The translations under genes were made by a program, and so were the position numbers. DNA of 64,000 bases from Streptomyces sp. NBC_01716. GTDB taxonomy: Bacteria; Actinomycetota; Actinomycetes; Streptomycetales; Streptomycetaceae. This document shows, in pieces, positions 41,389-49,972 of the stretch. The notes below the pieces were generated by a model. The model searched no databases. It was not told the origin of the DNA and worked only from the letters and a program-made list of their open reading frames with translations. Location of the stretch: positions 1,736,001-1,800,000 of the forward strand of contig NZ_CP109181.1 of NCBI RefSeq assembly GCF_036248275.1, written 5' to 3'. Within the stretch, counting starts at the first letter, position 1. Every line of letters starts with the position of its first letter.

Positions 41389-42750
41389 ATGTCCGCAACA
41401 CGACGTCAGGTTCTGGCCACCGGAGCATCGGTGGCGGGAATCGCATTCACCGGAGCGGTGTCGGAGTTGTTCGCCGGCACCGCTGTCGCACAGGAAGTGG
41501 GACGCAGCGGCTACGGCCCGCTCGTCCCCGACCCCGACGGCCTGCTGGATCTGCCGAAGGGTTTCCGTTACCGCGTCCTGTCCAGAACGGGCGACGCGCT
41601 CCGTTCGGGAGAGGGTGAAGTCCCCAGCAATCCCGACGGTATGGCCGCCTTCGCCGGCCGGCGAGGCCGCGTCCATCTGGTCCGTAACCACGAGAACCGC
41701 GCCAACGGCAAGATCGGCGTACCGACCGTCGACGGCCTGACCTACGACCCGATGGGCAAGGGCGGCTGTACGGCGCTCGAACTCGACGGGCGGAACCACG
41801 TACTCGGCGAACGCGTCGCCATCGCCGGTACCGCCGTCAACTGCGCGGGCGGGCCCACCCCTTGGGGCACCTGGCTGACCTGCGAGGAGACCGAGGACAA
41901 GGCCGGCACGAACGGTTACACCAAGGACCACGGCTTCATCTTCGAGGTCGACGGCGCCGATCCGCACCGCAGCGGAGCCGTACCGCTGAAGGCGATGGGC
42001 CGCTTCCAGCACGAGGCGATCGCGATCGACCCGCGTGAGGGCGTCGTGTACGAGACGGAGGACGCGTTCGACAGGCCCTTCGGGCTCTTCTACCGCTTCC
42101 TGCCCGACAAGCCCCTCGGCGGCCACGGCTCGCTGCGCGCGGGCGGCACGCTGGAGGCCATGCGCGTCCCCGGTGTACCCGACCTGTCGGTCGTCCAGGA
42201 GCCGGGCACGGCCTTCGACCGTATCGAGTGGGTACCGGTCCCGGACCCGCAGGCGAAGGAGACGCCCATCCGGCTCCAGGACTTCGGCAAGAAGGGCATC
42301 ACCCACGCCCAGAAGCTGGAGGGCTGTTACTGGGGCGACCGGTCCGTCTACTTCGTGTCGAGCTTCGCGAAGAGCGCGGAGGGCTCGGCGGCCGACCACT
42401 TCGGACAGGTGTGGAAGTACGAGCCGCATCGGCGTCGGCTCACACTGGTGGTCGCCTTCGGCCCGGACACCGACATCCAACTGCCCGGCGAATCCCCGGA
42501 CAACATCTGCCTCGCGCCCAGCGGCGGCCTGATGGTGTGTGAGGACGGCGGTGGCGCGCAGCATGTGTACGGGCTGACGCGCGGCGGCGAGCTCTACGAG
42601 ATGGCGCGCGGGGCGGAGAACATCGGGACGCCCGAGGAGCCGGAGTGGGGTGAGTTCGCGGGAGTCACGTTCGCACCGGACGGCGGGACGATGTATGTGA
42701 ACTGCTACACCCCGGGTACGACGTTCGCGATCACGGGACCCTGGCGCTAG
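41389..42750 (+). CDS. phoX: Tat-exported PhoX-type alkaline phosphatase (DUF839)
   Basis: A 453-residue extracytoplasmic phosphatase of the PhoX family. It starts with a Tat signal (MSATRRQVLATGASVAGIAFTG). The beta-propeller body shows WGTWLTCEETED, FEVDGADPHRSGAVPLKAMGRFQHEAIAIDPREGVVYETEDAF (metal-site Glu cluster) and PDNICLAPSGGLMVCEDGG. Other PhoX enzymes bind Ca2+ and Fe3+. GGGAG nine bases before ATG 41389 supports this start. PhoX genes are commonly under PhoP; only weak GTTCAC-like sequence is visible near 41308. A perfect terminator follows. Confidence 0.88.
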   Translation: MSATRRQVLATGASVAGIAFTGAVSELFAGTAVAQEVGRSGYGPLVPDPDGLLDLPKGFRYRVLSRTGDALRSGEGEVPSNPDGMAAFAGRRGRVHLVRNHENRANGKIGVPTVDGLTYDPMGKGGCTALELDGRNHVLGERVAIAGTAVNCAGGPTPWGTWLTCEETEDKAGTNGYTKDHGFIFEVDGADPHRSGAVPLKAMGRFQHEAIAIDPREGVVYETEDAFDRPFGLFYRFLPDKPLGGHGSLRAGGTLEAMRVPGVPDLSVVQEPGTAFDRIEWVPVPDPQAKETPIRLQDFGKKGITHAQKLEGCYWGDRSVYFVSSFAKSAEGSAADHFGQVWKYEPHRRRLTLVVAFGPDTDIQLPGESPDNICLAPSGGLMVCEDGGGAQHVYGLTRGGELYEMARGAENIGTPEEPEWGEFAGVTFAPDGGTMYVNCYTPGTTFAITGPWR

Positions 42751-42762
42751 TAGCGTCTTGAA

Positions 42763-42800
42763 GGTCGCCGGACGGGCCGTTCGTGGCCCGTCCGGCGACC
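42763..42800. terminator. bidirectional terminator between phoX and the S1 protease gene
   Basis: A perfect 16-bp stem, GGTCGCCGGACGGGCC (42763-42778) with its complement at 42785-42800, and a GTTCGT loop, between convergent genes. Confidence 0.85.
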
Positions 42801-42818
42801 GACCGGGGTCATGCCCGG

Positions 42819-44105
42819 TCAGTGGTCGCTTCCGGCCTCCAGGCCGTTGTCGCCCACGCCGACGCCGCTGCCGTCATCGACGCCGCTGCCGTCGTCGCCG
42901 GCCCCCGCACCGCCGTCCTCGGCGGCACCACCGGCGTCACCGGCGCCGCCCTCTTCACCCGCGCCGCCCGCGCCGATCTCCGCGCCCACCGCGGCCAGCG
43001 CCGTCGAGACCGGCTGGAAGAACGTCTCGCCTCCCGACGTGCAGTCGCCGCTGCCGCCCGACGTCAGGCCGATCGCCGTACCGTCCGCCGTGAACAGCGG
43101 GCCGCCGCTGTCGCCGGGCTCCGCGCAGACGTTGGTCTGGATGAGACCGCTGACGGAGCCCTCCGCGTAGTTCACGGTGGCGCCCAGACCGGTGACCGAA
43201 CCGTCGGCGAGCCCGGTGGTGCTGCCCATCCGGACGACCTCCAGGCCCACCGCGGCCTCGCCCGCCTGTCCGATCGGCAGGGTCTGCCCGTCGCCGAGGT
43301 CCACCTCGCTGGGCGCGGCGGTGGCCGGGTCGTCGTACGTCACGAGCGCGAAGTCCCCGTCGCCGGGGAACGTCGCGGCCTGGACCGTACCGACAGCCGC
43401 GCCGTTCTGCTCCTCGGACCACTGCTCGGCCGCGACACCGCAGTGCCCGGCGGTGAGGAACCCGGGTGTGCCGTCCTGCGTAAGGACGTTGAAGCCGAGC
43501 GAACAGCGGGCCCCGCCGCCGAAGATGGCGTCGCCGCCTTCCAGGAACGGTTTGAACTCGCCCGCCGACTTCTGGATACGGGCCATACCGTCGCCCAGCG
43601 AGGCCACGGTCGACTCCAGCGTGTCCCAGCGGTCACCGGTGACCGTCGTGTCGGCGGTGACGAGGATCTGGTTGGTCCGGGGGTCAACGGCCCACGCGGT
43701 GCCAGGAATGGTGGCGTCCCGGCTCAACGTGCCTGTGGCCGACCGGAGTTCGCCCATGCTGTTCTCGACGCTTCTCGCCACGGCACCGGCGTCGCGCACC
43801 CGCGCGGTCGAGTCGCCGTCACTGTCGCCGCCGTCCGCGACATTCACCACGACCTGCTTCTTCTGCGCGTCGTAGTACGCCCCCGCGTACTCGTCGCCGA
43901 GCTGTGAGGACAGCCGCGCGACGAGTTCCGGCGCCGAAGCGGCGCTGACCGTTCGCGCGTTCTGCCCGGAGCCGCCGCCCGCACCGTCGTCCGTGCCGGA
44001 CTGTGACGCGTTGGCGTTCGGCAGCAGGATGGCCGCAGCCGCGACACCCACCGCCCCGGCTCCCGCGAGAACGGCCTTGCTCTTGGATATTCGCCTGTGA
44101 CTCAA
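42819..44105 (-). CDS. secreted S1E (alpha-lytic type) serine protease
   Basis: A 428-residue exported protease with a long proregion. The signal peptide is within residues 1-34, followed by an alpha-lytic pro-domain (DEYAGAYYDAQKKQVVVNV, TWAVDPRTNQ-like TAWAVDPRTNQILVTAD). The chymotrypsin-fold domain has His in FLTAGHCG, Asp in DGDFALVTY and Ser in EPGDSGGPLF. It ends with a roughly 55-residue Gly/Ala/Asp low-complexity tail, uncommon for streptogrisins and possibly a wall or matrix tether. The TTG start has AGGAGG eight bases upstream. Confidence 0.88.
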   Translation of the reverse strand: MSHRRISKSKAVLAGAGAVGVAAAAILLPNANASQSGTDDGAGGGSGQNARTVSAASAPELVARLSSQLGDEYAGAYYDAQKKQVVVNVADGGDSDGDSTARVRDAGAVARSVENSMGELRSATGTLSRDATIPGTAWAVDPRTNQILVTADTTVTGDRWDTLESTVASLGDGMARIQKSAGEFKPFLEGGDAIFGGGARCSLGFNVLTQDGTPGFLTAGHCGVAAEQWSEEQNGAAVGTVQAATFPGDGDFALVTYDDPATAAPSEVDLGDGQTLPIGQAGEAAVGLEVVRMGSTTGLADGSVTGLGATVNYAEGSVSGLIQTNVCAEPGDSGGPLFTADGTAIGLTSGGSGDCTSGGETFFQPVSTALAAVGAEIGAGGAGEEGGAGDAGGAAEDGGAGAGDDGSGVDDGSGVGVGDNGLEAGSDH

Positions 44106-44204
44106 CTCGTCGCCTCCTGTGGGGGATTACGGAGTCCGACCCCTTGATACGGGCGATACGGGAGTTGCGTTCAACGGGCGCGACAGACGACCGGCGAACA
44201 ACAC

Positions 44205-44244
44205 GTGAGGGGCCGGCCGGACAGCGGTCCGGCCGGCCCCTCAC
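44205..44244. terminator. terminator of the flotillin transcript
   Basis: A perfect 18-bp stem (44205-44222 with 44227-44244; arm GTGAGGGGCCGGCCGGAC) and a tetraloop AGCG, just past the flotillin stop on the reverse strand. Confidence 0.85.
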
Positions 44245-44265
44245 CTGCCACGAACTGACGACTGA

Positions 44266-45693
44266 TCAGCCGCTGATCTCGATCTTCTTGTTGTTCTCCG
44301 ACGCCTCGACCGGCTCCGCCGAACTCGTACGCTCCGAAAGGTTCTTGAGCAGCGCGGCGATGTCGACGCCGGTGGTCGACGTGAGCAGTTCCATGCCCTG
44401 TGCGACGTTGTCGGTGACCGTACGCGAGAGCTGGCTCGCGCCGTCCGTGGAGATGACCGTCAGCTTGTCCACGGCGCTCAGCGGCTCGGCCGCCTTGCCC
44501 ACGACGGCGGGCAGCACCTCGACGAGCATCTGGAGCACGGCCGCGTCGCCGTACTGCCGATATGCGTCCGCCTTCTTCTGCATCGCCCCGGCCTCCGCCG
44601 TACCGCGCGCCGCGATGGCGTCGGCCTCCGCCTCACCCTCGATCCGTACGGCCTCGGCCAGCGCCGCGCGACGCAGCTTCTCGCCCTCACCGGTGAGCCG
44701 CGACCGCTCGGCGTCCGCCTCGGCCTCCTTGACCAGCGCGATCCTGCGGGCCTCCGCCTCCTGCTCGGCCTGGTAGCGGGCGGCGTCGGCCGGCTTACGC
44801 ACCTTGGTGTCCAGCTGACGGTCCGTCAGTGCCGCCTGACGCTGCGCCACCTTCTCCTGCTCGCCGAGGACTTCCTGCTGGCGCGCGGCCTCGGCGAGCG
44901 GTCCTGCCGCGTTCGCCTTTGCCTTGGCCGCCTCGGTCTCGACCTTGATCTCGGCCTGCTTCAGATAGAAGGTCCGCTCGGCCACCGCGATCTCCTCGGC
45001 GGCCTTGAGCCTGGCCTGCTCGGAGGCCCGCTTGGCGATCGCCTCGGCGATGTCCGCCTCCTGGCGGGCGCGAGCGGCCTCGGGCCTGCCCAGGTCCTCC
45101 AGGTACGAGCCCTCGGTGGTGATGTCCTGGATCTGGAAGGCGTCCAGGATCAGGCCCTGCCCGGACAGGCTCGCCTCGGCCTCCTCGGCGACCTGTCCGG
45201 CGAAGGCGGCGCGGTCGCGGATGATGTCCTCGACGGCCATCCGGCCGACGATGGCGCGCAGCGCACCGGAGAGCACTTCCTGGGTGAAGCCGACGATGCC
45301 CTTCTGCTGCCGCAGGAAGCGCTGGGCGGCGGCGCGGATGGCGTCCTCGTTGCCGCCGACCTTGACGATGGCGACACCTTCGAGATGCGCCTTGACGCCG
45401 CGCAGGGTCACCGCGCCCCGTACGGCGACCGGGATGTGCCTGCTGGACAGGTCGAGCGTGAACTTCTGCTGGACGAAGGGGACGACGAAGACGCCGCCGC
45501 CCACCACGACCTTTTGGCCACTGTTGTCGGTGCTGACCCGGCCGGTGACAGGGTCGGTGGACGACTTGCCCCGGCGGCCGGTGATGATGAAGGCCTCGCT
45601 GGGGCCCGCGACCTTGTAGCGGGTGATGACGACGAGAGCGAGCAGGACGAGAAGTACGACGACTCCCGCCACCGCGATGATCACTGGACTCAT
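44266..45693 (-). CDS. flotillin-like SPFH domain protein
   Basis: A 475-residue membrane scaffold. One N-terminal transmembrane helix (residues 3-25) is followed by an SPFH/Band 7 domain (YKVAGPSEAFIITGRRGK...LSGALRAIVGRMAVEDIIRDR). Next is a long Ala/Glu/Lys-rich coiled coil (about 210-380, with AEAA/QAEIKVE repeats) and a C-terminal domain. Flotillins organise lipid microdomains and oligomerise through the coiled coil. ATG 45693 has AGGGGGG upstream. The NfeD-like gene 116 bases upstream on the same strand is the usual flotillin partner. Confidence 0.92.
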   Translation of the reverse strand: MSPVIIAVAGVVVLLVLLALVVITRYKVAGPSEAFIITGRRGKSSTDPVTGRVSTDNSGQKVVVGGGVFVVPFVQQKFTLDLSSRHIPVAVRGAVTLRGVKAHLEGVAIVKVGGNEDAIRAAAQRFLRQQKGIVGFTQEVLSGALRAIVGRMAVEDIIRDRAAFAGQVAEEAEASLSGQGLILDAFQIQDITTEGSYLEDLGRPEAARARQEADIAEAIAKRASEQARLKAAEEIAVAERTFYLKQAEIKVETEAAKAKANAAGPLAEAARQQEVLGEQEKVAQRQAALTDRQLDTKVRKPADAARYQAEQEAEARRIALVKEAEADAERSRLTGEGEKLRRAALAEAVRIEGEAEADAIAARGTAEAGAMQKKADAYRQYGDAAVLQMLVEVLPAVVGKAAEPLSAVDKLTVISTDGASQLSRTVTDNVAQGMELLTSTTGVDIAALLKNLSERTSSAEPVEASENNKKIEISG

Positions 45694-45809
45694 ATGGGTG
45701 CCCCCCTGTTGACGTACGAGCTGTCGGCGTCGCACATGAGGGACGCCCACAGCTGAGCGGTGGTTCGGTATTCCGGCGCTTCAGCGCTTCGATGTTCCGG
45801 CGGTGGGGA

Positions 45810-46319
45810 TCAGCGCTCGACGGGGCGGACGCCGACCGAGGTGGACGACAGCGTCGACTCCACCCAGACCTCGGCGCCGCGCGCCAGCGGCACCGTGCTC
45901 TTCGCGGCGAACTTCACCGGCTGGCCCGCCACCCGGAGCATCACCTCGCCGTAGCCGTCGACCGGGATGGCCGTGACCACGGACCCCGACGTGCCGAGGA
46001 GATCCGCTCCCCGTGGCGTGGCGTCGGTCTGCTCGCGCATCAGCACCCGGCTGAGTTTCCAGGCCAGCCAGCCGGTGACGGCACCGGCGACGGCGCCCGC
46101 GGCGATGGCGGGGCCGACCCCGAGGTCGGTCGTACCGAGCACGATCGCGCCGCCGAACCCCAGCATCGCGACGAATCCCGCGACGACGGGCAGCGACAGC
46201 AGGCCCGCGAACAGACCGTCGAGCACTCCGCCGAACAGGCCCTCGAAGATCCCGTCGAAGATCAGCGCCACGGCGAGCAGAACAACGCCCGCGATACCGA
46301 GACCGAGAAACACATCCAT
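45810..46319 (-). CDS. NfeD-like membrane protein with C-terminal OB-fold
   Basis: A 169-residue protein with an N-terminal membrane helix (DVFLGLGIAGVVLLAVALIFD), two or three further hydrophobic segments (LSLPVVAGFVAMLGFGGAIVLG; AIAAGAVAGAVTGWLAW), and a soluble C-terminal OB-like domain (GTSGSVVTAIPVDGYGEVML...GAEVWVESTLSSTSVGV). That architecture matches NfeD/YqiJ-type proteins encoded beside flotillins. GGGAGGGG stands before ATG 46319. It presumably forms a complex with the flotillin downstream. Confidence 0.8.
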   Translation of the reverse strand: MDVFLGLGIAGVVLLAVALIFDGIFEGLFGGVLDGLFAGLLSLPVVAGFVAMLGFGGAIVLGTTDLGVGPAIAAGAVAGAVTGWLAWKLSRVLMREQTDATPRGADLLGTSGSVVTAIPVDGYGEVMLRVAGQPVKFAAKSTVPLARGAEVWVESTLSSTSVGVRPVER

Positions 46320-46482
46320 GGGTCGCCCCTCCCCCGGCTCCCGCCGGTCCCCCTCGAACCCCTGAACCCTTGAATGGGAGAAGAATTTTCTCACGGTCCG
46401 TCACGGCAGAGCAGTGCCCGGTTCCGGCAATCTTTGAGTGCCGAAACCGCAGGATGAACATTTAGTCCTATATTTTTCCTTT

Positions 46483-47322
46483 ATGCCCACATACGTACCG
46501 AGACTGCTGCCCCTCGCCCTGCTGGGAACCGTCATCGCGGGATGCGCCGGCGACACCGATACGCGGCTGGCCCCCGCCCCGTCGACCAGACCCACGACGC
46601 ACCAGCCGGCCGGGCCGGAACGCCCGGCGACCACGCCGGTCTTCCTCCGCGCCGCGGACCCCCCGGGCAAGACCCGTGCCAGTACGGCCGCCAAGACCGT
46701 CGCGCTCACCTTCGACGCCGACATGACGGCCGACCAGGGCGCCCGCGCGGCCCGCGGCGAGCGCTTCGACAACCCGACGCTGATCTCGTCGCTGCGCCGC
46801 CTCGAAGTCCCCTCGACGATCTTCATGACGGGCCGGTGGGCGGAGGAGTACCCGTTCCAGGCGAGAGAGATCGGCTCGGACCCCCTGTTCGAGGTCGCGA
46901 ACCACTCGTACAGCCATCACTCCTTCACGGCCGGGTGCCACGGGCTGCCGGTGCTTCCCAAGAAGGACATGGCCGCCGACGTGGAGCGGGCCTTCCGCGC
47001 GTTCCGTGAGGCGGGGGTGCGCCAGGTGGTGCCGTACTTCCGCTTTCCCGGCGGCTGTTACGACCAGTCGGCGCTGCGGACCCTGGCCCCGGCGGGCCTG
47101 ACGGCGGTCCAGTGGGACGTCGTCAGCGGCGACGCCTTCGCCACGGACGCGGACGCGGTGGCGGAACAGGTAATCGCCGAGGTACGGCCGGGCTCGCTGG
47201 TGGTCATGCACTGCACGACGAGCGCGGCACCGGTGACGGACGAGGCGGTCCGGATGATCGTCCCGGCGCTGCGCGAGCGCGGCTACCGCTTCGTCAAGGT
47301 GTCGGACCTGATGAAGGGCTGA
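46483..47322 (+). CDS. NodB-type polysaccharide deacetylase lipoprotein
   Basis: A 279-residue lipoprotein (signal with lipobox VIAGC, Cys about 20). After a Pro/Thr-rich linker comes a NodB domain: TFDADMT (the usual DD is DA-D), NHSYSHHSF (H-S-x3-H metal ligands), YFRFPGG, DVVSGD and VVMHC. Such enzymes remove N- or O-acetyl groups from wall or surface polysaccharides. The region before ATG 46483 is AT-rich, with TATATT at 46469-46474, so the transcript may be leaderless. GTG 46438 is an alternative start but would spoil the signal peptide. Confidence 0.88.
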   Translation: MPTYVPRLLPLALLGTVIAGCAGDTDTRLAPAPSTRPTTHQPAGPERPATTPVFLRAADPPGKTRASTAAKTVALTFDADMTADQGARAARGERFDNPTLISSLRRLEVPSTIFMTGRWAEEYPFQAREIGSDPLFEVANHSYSHHSFTAGCHGLPVLPKKDMAADVERAFRAFREAGVRQVVPYFRFPGGCYDQSALRTLAPAGLTAVQWDVVSGDAFATDADAVAEQVIAEVRPGSLVVMHCTTSAAPVTDEAVRMIVPALRERGYRFVKVSDLMKG

Positions 47323-47345
47323 CGCGGCGCGGGCCCCGCCGCCAG

Positions 47346-47372
47346 GGGCCGCCGACACCGCGGCGGCGGCCC
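47346..47372. terminator. probable terminator between the deacetylase and AIM24 genes
   Basis: GGGCCGCCG (47346-47354) pairs with CGGCGGCCC (47364-47372) around a nine-base loop, between convergent genes. Confidence 0.6.
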
Positions 47373-47397
47373 ACTCCTCGCGGCTCCACGCGTTCGG

Positions 47398-48090
47398 TCA
47401 GCTTCCGGACGTCTTCGGCGGCGTCAGCTCGCTCGGCCGGACGATGACGAAACCCTCGCCCTGGAGCATCAGTTGGACGGCCTCGCCGGAACCGCCGCGG
47501 ATCATCGAGCCGACGGACTGCGAGCGGTGCAGCGAGGTGCCCAGCTGGGCGCTCCAGCCGACGACGGCGTCCGTGTCGACGTACACCGGCGCCTGAGCGG
47601 TGACGGGGATGACGATGGGGGTGCCCTCGCAGATGACGGCGAGCTTCCCGTAGCCGGTGAAGAGGCTGTTGAAGAGGCCGCCGCCGGTCATGCCCGCGCC
47701 CTTCACCGTCTTGATCTCGTAGGAGAGGGTGGAGTCGAAACAGAGGACGTTGCGGCCGTTGACGGTGAGCGCGTCGCCCTGGTCGATGTCGACGATGAAG
47801 CAGTTGTTCGCCTCGTGCGCGAACCACGCCTCGCCCTGGCCCTTGACTGCCATCAGCGGCAGCCCCTCGCCGGTGACGGCGCGCTTGAACATTCCGCCGA
47901 TGCCCTGGCCCTTGCGTTCGAACTGGAGATTGCCCCGGAAGGCGATCATCGACCCCTGACGGGCGTGCATCTCACCGTTGACGGCGTATTTGACGGATTT
48001 GGCGTTCTGGAGGCTCATCCCGGGAGTCGTGGCCTGCTGCGCCATGTTCTCGCTGGCAAAGAGATCGCTTTTCATGTCGAGCATGGTCAC
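47398..48090 (-). CDS. AIM24 family protein
   Basis: A 230-residue soluble beta-helix-like protein of the AIM24/TIGR00266 family: SLQNAKSVKYAVNGEMHARQGSMIAFRGNLQFER, GEGLPLMAVKGQGEAWFAH, DALTVNGRNVLCFDSTLSYEI and FTGYGKLAVICEG. Bacterial members have no settled function. The start is uncertain among GTG 48090, ATG 48084 and ATG 48075. It is divergent from the PTH2-like gene with 56 bases between them. Confidence 0.9.
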   Translation of the reverse strand: MTMLDMKSDLFASENMAQQATTPGMSLQNAKSVKYAVNGEMHARQGSMIAFRGNLQFERKGQGIGGMFKRAVTGEGLPLMAVKGQGEAWFAHEANNCFIVDIDQGDALTVNGRNVLCFDSTLSYEIKTVKGAGMTGGGLFNSLFTGYGKLAVICEGTPIVIPVTAQAPVYVDTDAVVGWSAQLGTSLHRSQSVGSMIRGGSGEAVQLMLQGEGFVIVRPSELTPPKTSGS

Positions 48091-48146
48091 CCGGAGGCGA
48101 CGGTTCCGCCAACAGAACGGCGAGCCGGGGCTGGCACACTTGCCAG

Positions 48147-48929
48147 GTGAGCATCGACAACACCTCCGGCAGCGCGTCCGACAGCCCGTTCCGGCATGAG
48201 CTGACCGCGCGCGACGAGGCCCCGCAGTTCGTCCTGCCGCTGGTGGTACGGATCGAGAGGGCCGCGCCGCCGACCCGTACCGACGCGCTGGAGGCCGCCG
48301 CCCGCGCCGTACTCGTCATGCTCGCCGACGAGCGGTCGAACGGGGACGGCGAGTGGGCGCGGGCGATGCGGGACTGGCAGGACGCCCGGATCCGCAAGGT
48401 GGTGCGCAGGGCGCGCGGCTCGGAGTGGCGGAAGGCGTCGCAGCTGCCGGGGATCACGGTGACCGGCCCCGAGGAGACGGGCCCCGAGGGCGCGGCCGAG
48501 CCGGCCGAGGGCGCCGCCTTCGCCCGGTACGCGGAGGTACGGGTCTTCCCGCCGGTCCCGCTGGACGGCTGGCCCAAGGAGCTGGCGAAGCTCCAGGTCT
48601 CCGGCACCGACCTGGCCGATCCCGAGGAGCCGCCGGCCGCCGACCTCTCCGCCCCCGTGCTCTGGCTCAGTCCCGACGTCGGCATGTCGGCGGGCAAGGC
48701 GATGGCCCAGGCCGGCCACGGCGCGCAGCTCGCGTGGTGGGAACTGTCGGAGACGGAGCGCAAGGCGTGGCAGGAGGCCGGGTTCCCTCTCTCCGTACGT
48801 ACTCCGGACGCCGCGCGCTGGCGCCAACTGACCATCAGCGGGCTGCCGTTGGTCCGTGATGCCGGTTTCACGGAAATCGCGCCCGGGTCGAGCACGGTGG
48901 TCGCCGATCATCCCGCGCTGCGGCGTTGA
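48147..48929 (+). CDS. PTH2-like peptidyl-tRNA hydrolase domain protein
   Basis: A 260-residue protein. The C-terminal ~110 residues resemble archaeal-type Pth2: LSPDVGMSAGKAMAQAGHGAQLAWWEL (G-K-x2-A-Q-x2-H) and LPLVRDAGFTEIAPGSSTVVAD. Pth2 releases peptides from stalled peptidyl-tRNA. The ~170-residue N-terminal part (QFVLPLVVRIERAAPPTRTDALEAAARAVLVML...VRRARGSEWRKASQLPG) is not part of Pth2; it looks like a second, degenerate copy with a helical insert. The start is GTG 48147. Activity is unproven. Confidence 0.75.
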   Translation: MSIDNTSGSASDSPFRHELTARDEAPQFVLPLVVRIERAAPPTRTDALEAAARAVLVMLADERSNGDGEWARAMRDWQDARIRKVVRRARGSEWRKASQLPGITVTGPEETGPEGAAEPAEGAAFARYAEVRVFPPVPLDGWPKELAKLQVSGTDLADPEEPPAADLSAPVLWLSPDVGMSAGKAMAQAGHGAQLAWWELSETERKAWQEAGFPLSVRTPDAARWRQLTISGLPLVRDAGFTEIAPGSSTVVADHPALRR

Positions 48930-49050
48930 ACACTCCCGTTCCGGGATTCGTATCTCCCAATACCGCTAAGTAGGTTGAACGACCGGCCAGCGAACGGTTG
49001 ATTCTGCGGTGGTACGCGGTGGTAGTACATCGGCCCGGGAGAACACTTTG

Positions 49051-49836
49051 TTGCGACGTATCAATGGCACGGCACTCATCATCGCGGCACTCGTCGCGAC
49101 GGTCGGGGCGCTCGCCTTTCCTGTCTGGTCGTACGCCGACCGGTCCGGCACGGGGGAGGCGAATCTCGCGGCGTCGAGCGTGTCGACCCAGTGGGGTCCG
49201 CTCTCGGCGACGGACCGCGACTTCCTGGTGAAGGTGCGGCTCGCGGGGCTGTGGGAGCTGCCCGCCGGGCAGCAGGCGATCGAGCGTGCCCCGAGCCAGG
49301 CCATCAAGGACGCGGGTGACCATCTCGTCGTCGGCCACACCGATCTCGACGCCCGTTCGCGCGACGTGGCGGCGAAGCTCGGTGTCGCGCTGCCGAACCA
49401 GCCCAACGACCAGCAGCAGGGCTGGCTCAGGGAGTTGTCGGCGGCCACGGGTGCCGAGTACGACCGGAAGTTCGCGAACCTTCTGCGTAACGCGCACGGC
49501 AAGGTGTTCGCGCTGATAGCCGAGGTCAGACATACGACCAGAAACACCCTGATACGGCAGCTGGCGACCGATGCCAACCAGACGGTGCTCGACCACATCA
49601 CCATGCTGGAGGCCACGGGGCTCGTCGACTTCGACAGCATCGCGCGGGAGGCGGCGGGCACCAAGACCGCCAGTCCCACGGGTCCGCCGCCGCCGAACGG
49701 CAATCTGCCGCCGTCGCCGCCCGCCGCGTCGCCGACCGGGGACAGCTCCTTCACCTCCCGGCCCTCCACGCAGCCGGGCGCGCCGACCGCCGTCAACACC
49801 AACCGTCCGGAGCCGAGCATCAAGGCGACGCCGTGA
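49051..49836 (+). CDS. DUF4142 extracytoplasmic protein
   Basis: A 261-residue exported protein. The N-terminal hydrophobic segment is LRRINGTALIIAALVATVGALAFPVW. The DUF4142 ferritin-like helical domain follows (LSATDRDFLVKVRLAGLWELPAGQQAI, DAGDHLVVGHTDLDARSRDVAAKLGV, EYDRKFANLLRNAHGKVFALIAEVRHTTRNTLIRQLA). It ends with a Pro/Ser/Thr-rich tail of about 60 residues. TTG 49051 is chosen for the GGGAGA eight bases upstream. DUF4142 domains may bind metals, as ferritin-like bundles do. The DUF692 gene starts 137 bases downstream. Confidence 0.8.
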   Translation: MRRINGTALIIAALVATVGALAFPVWSYADRSGTGEANLAASSVSTQWGPLSATDRDFLVKVRLAGLWELPAGQQAIERAPSQAIKDAGDHLVVGHTDLDARSRDVAAKLGVALPNQPNDQQQGWLRELSAATGAEYDRKFANLLRNAHGKVFALIAEVRHTTRNTLIRQLATDANQTVLDHITMLEATGLVDFDSIAREAAGTKTASPTGPPPPNGNLPPSPPAASPTGDSSFTSRPSTQPGAPTAVNTNRPEPSIKATP

Positions 49837-49972
49837 ATCCTGCCCCCTCCGCCACCTGAGGCGGGAACCTCAAATGATGCTCTGAACGTCCCTTTCTCTG
49901 GATTCACCGGCGCCCGGCGGGGCCATTACCCCTGAACCGGCACTCGCCGAGGCACGGAGGAGGGGGAGATTC

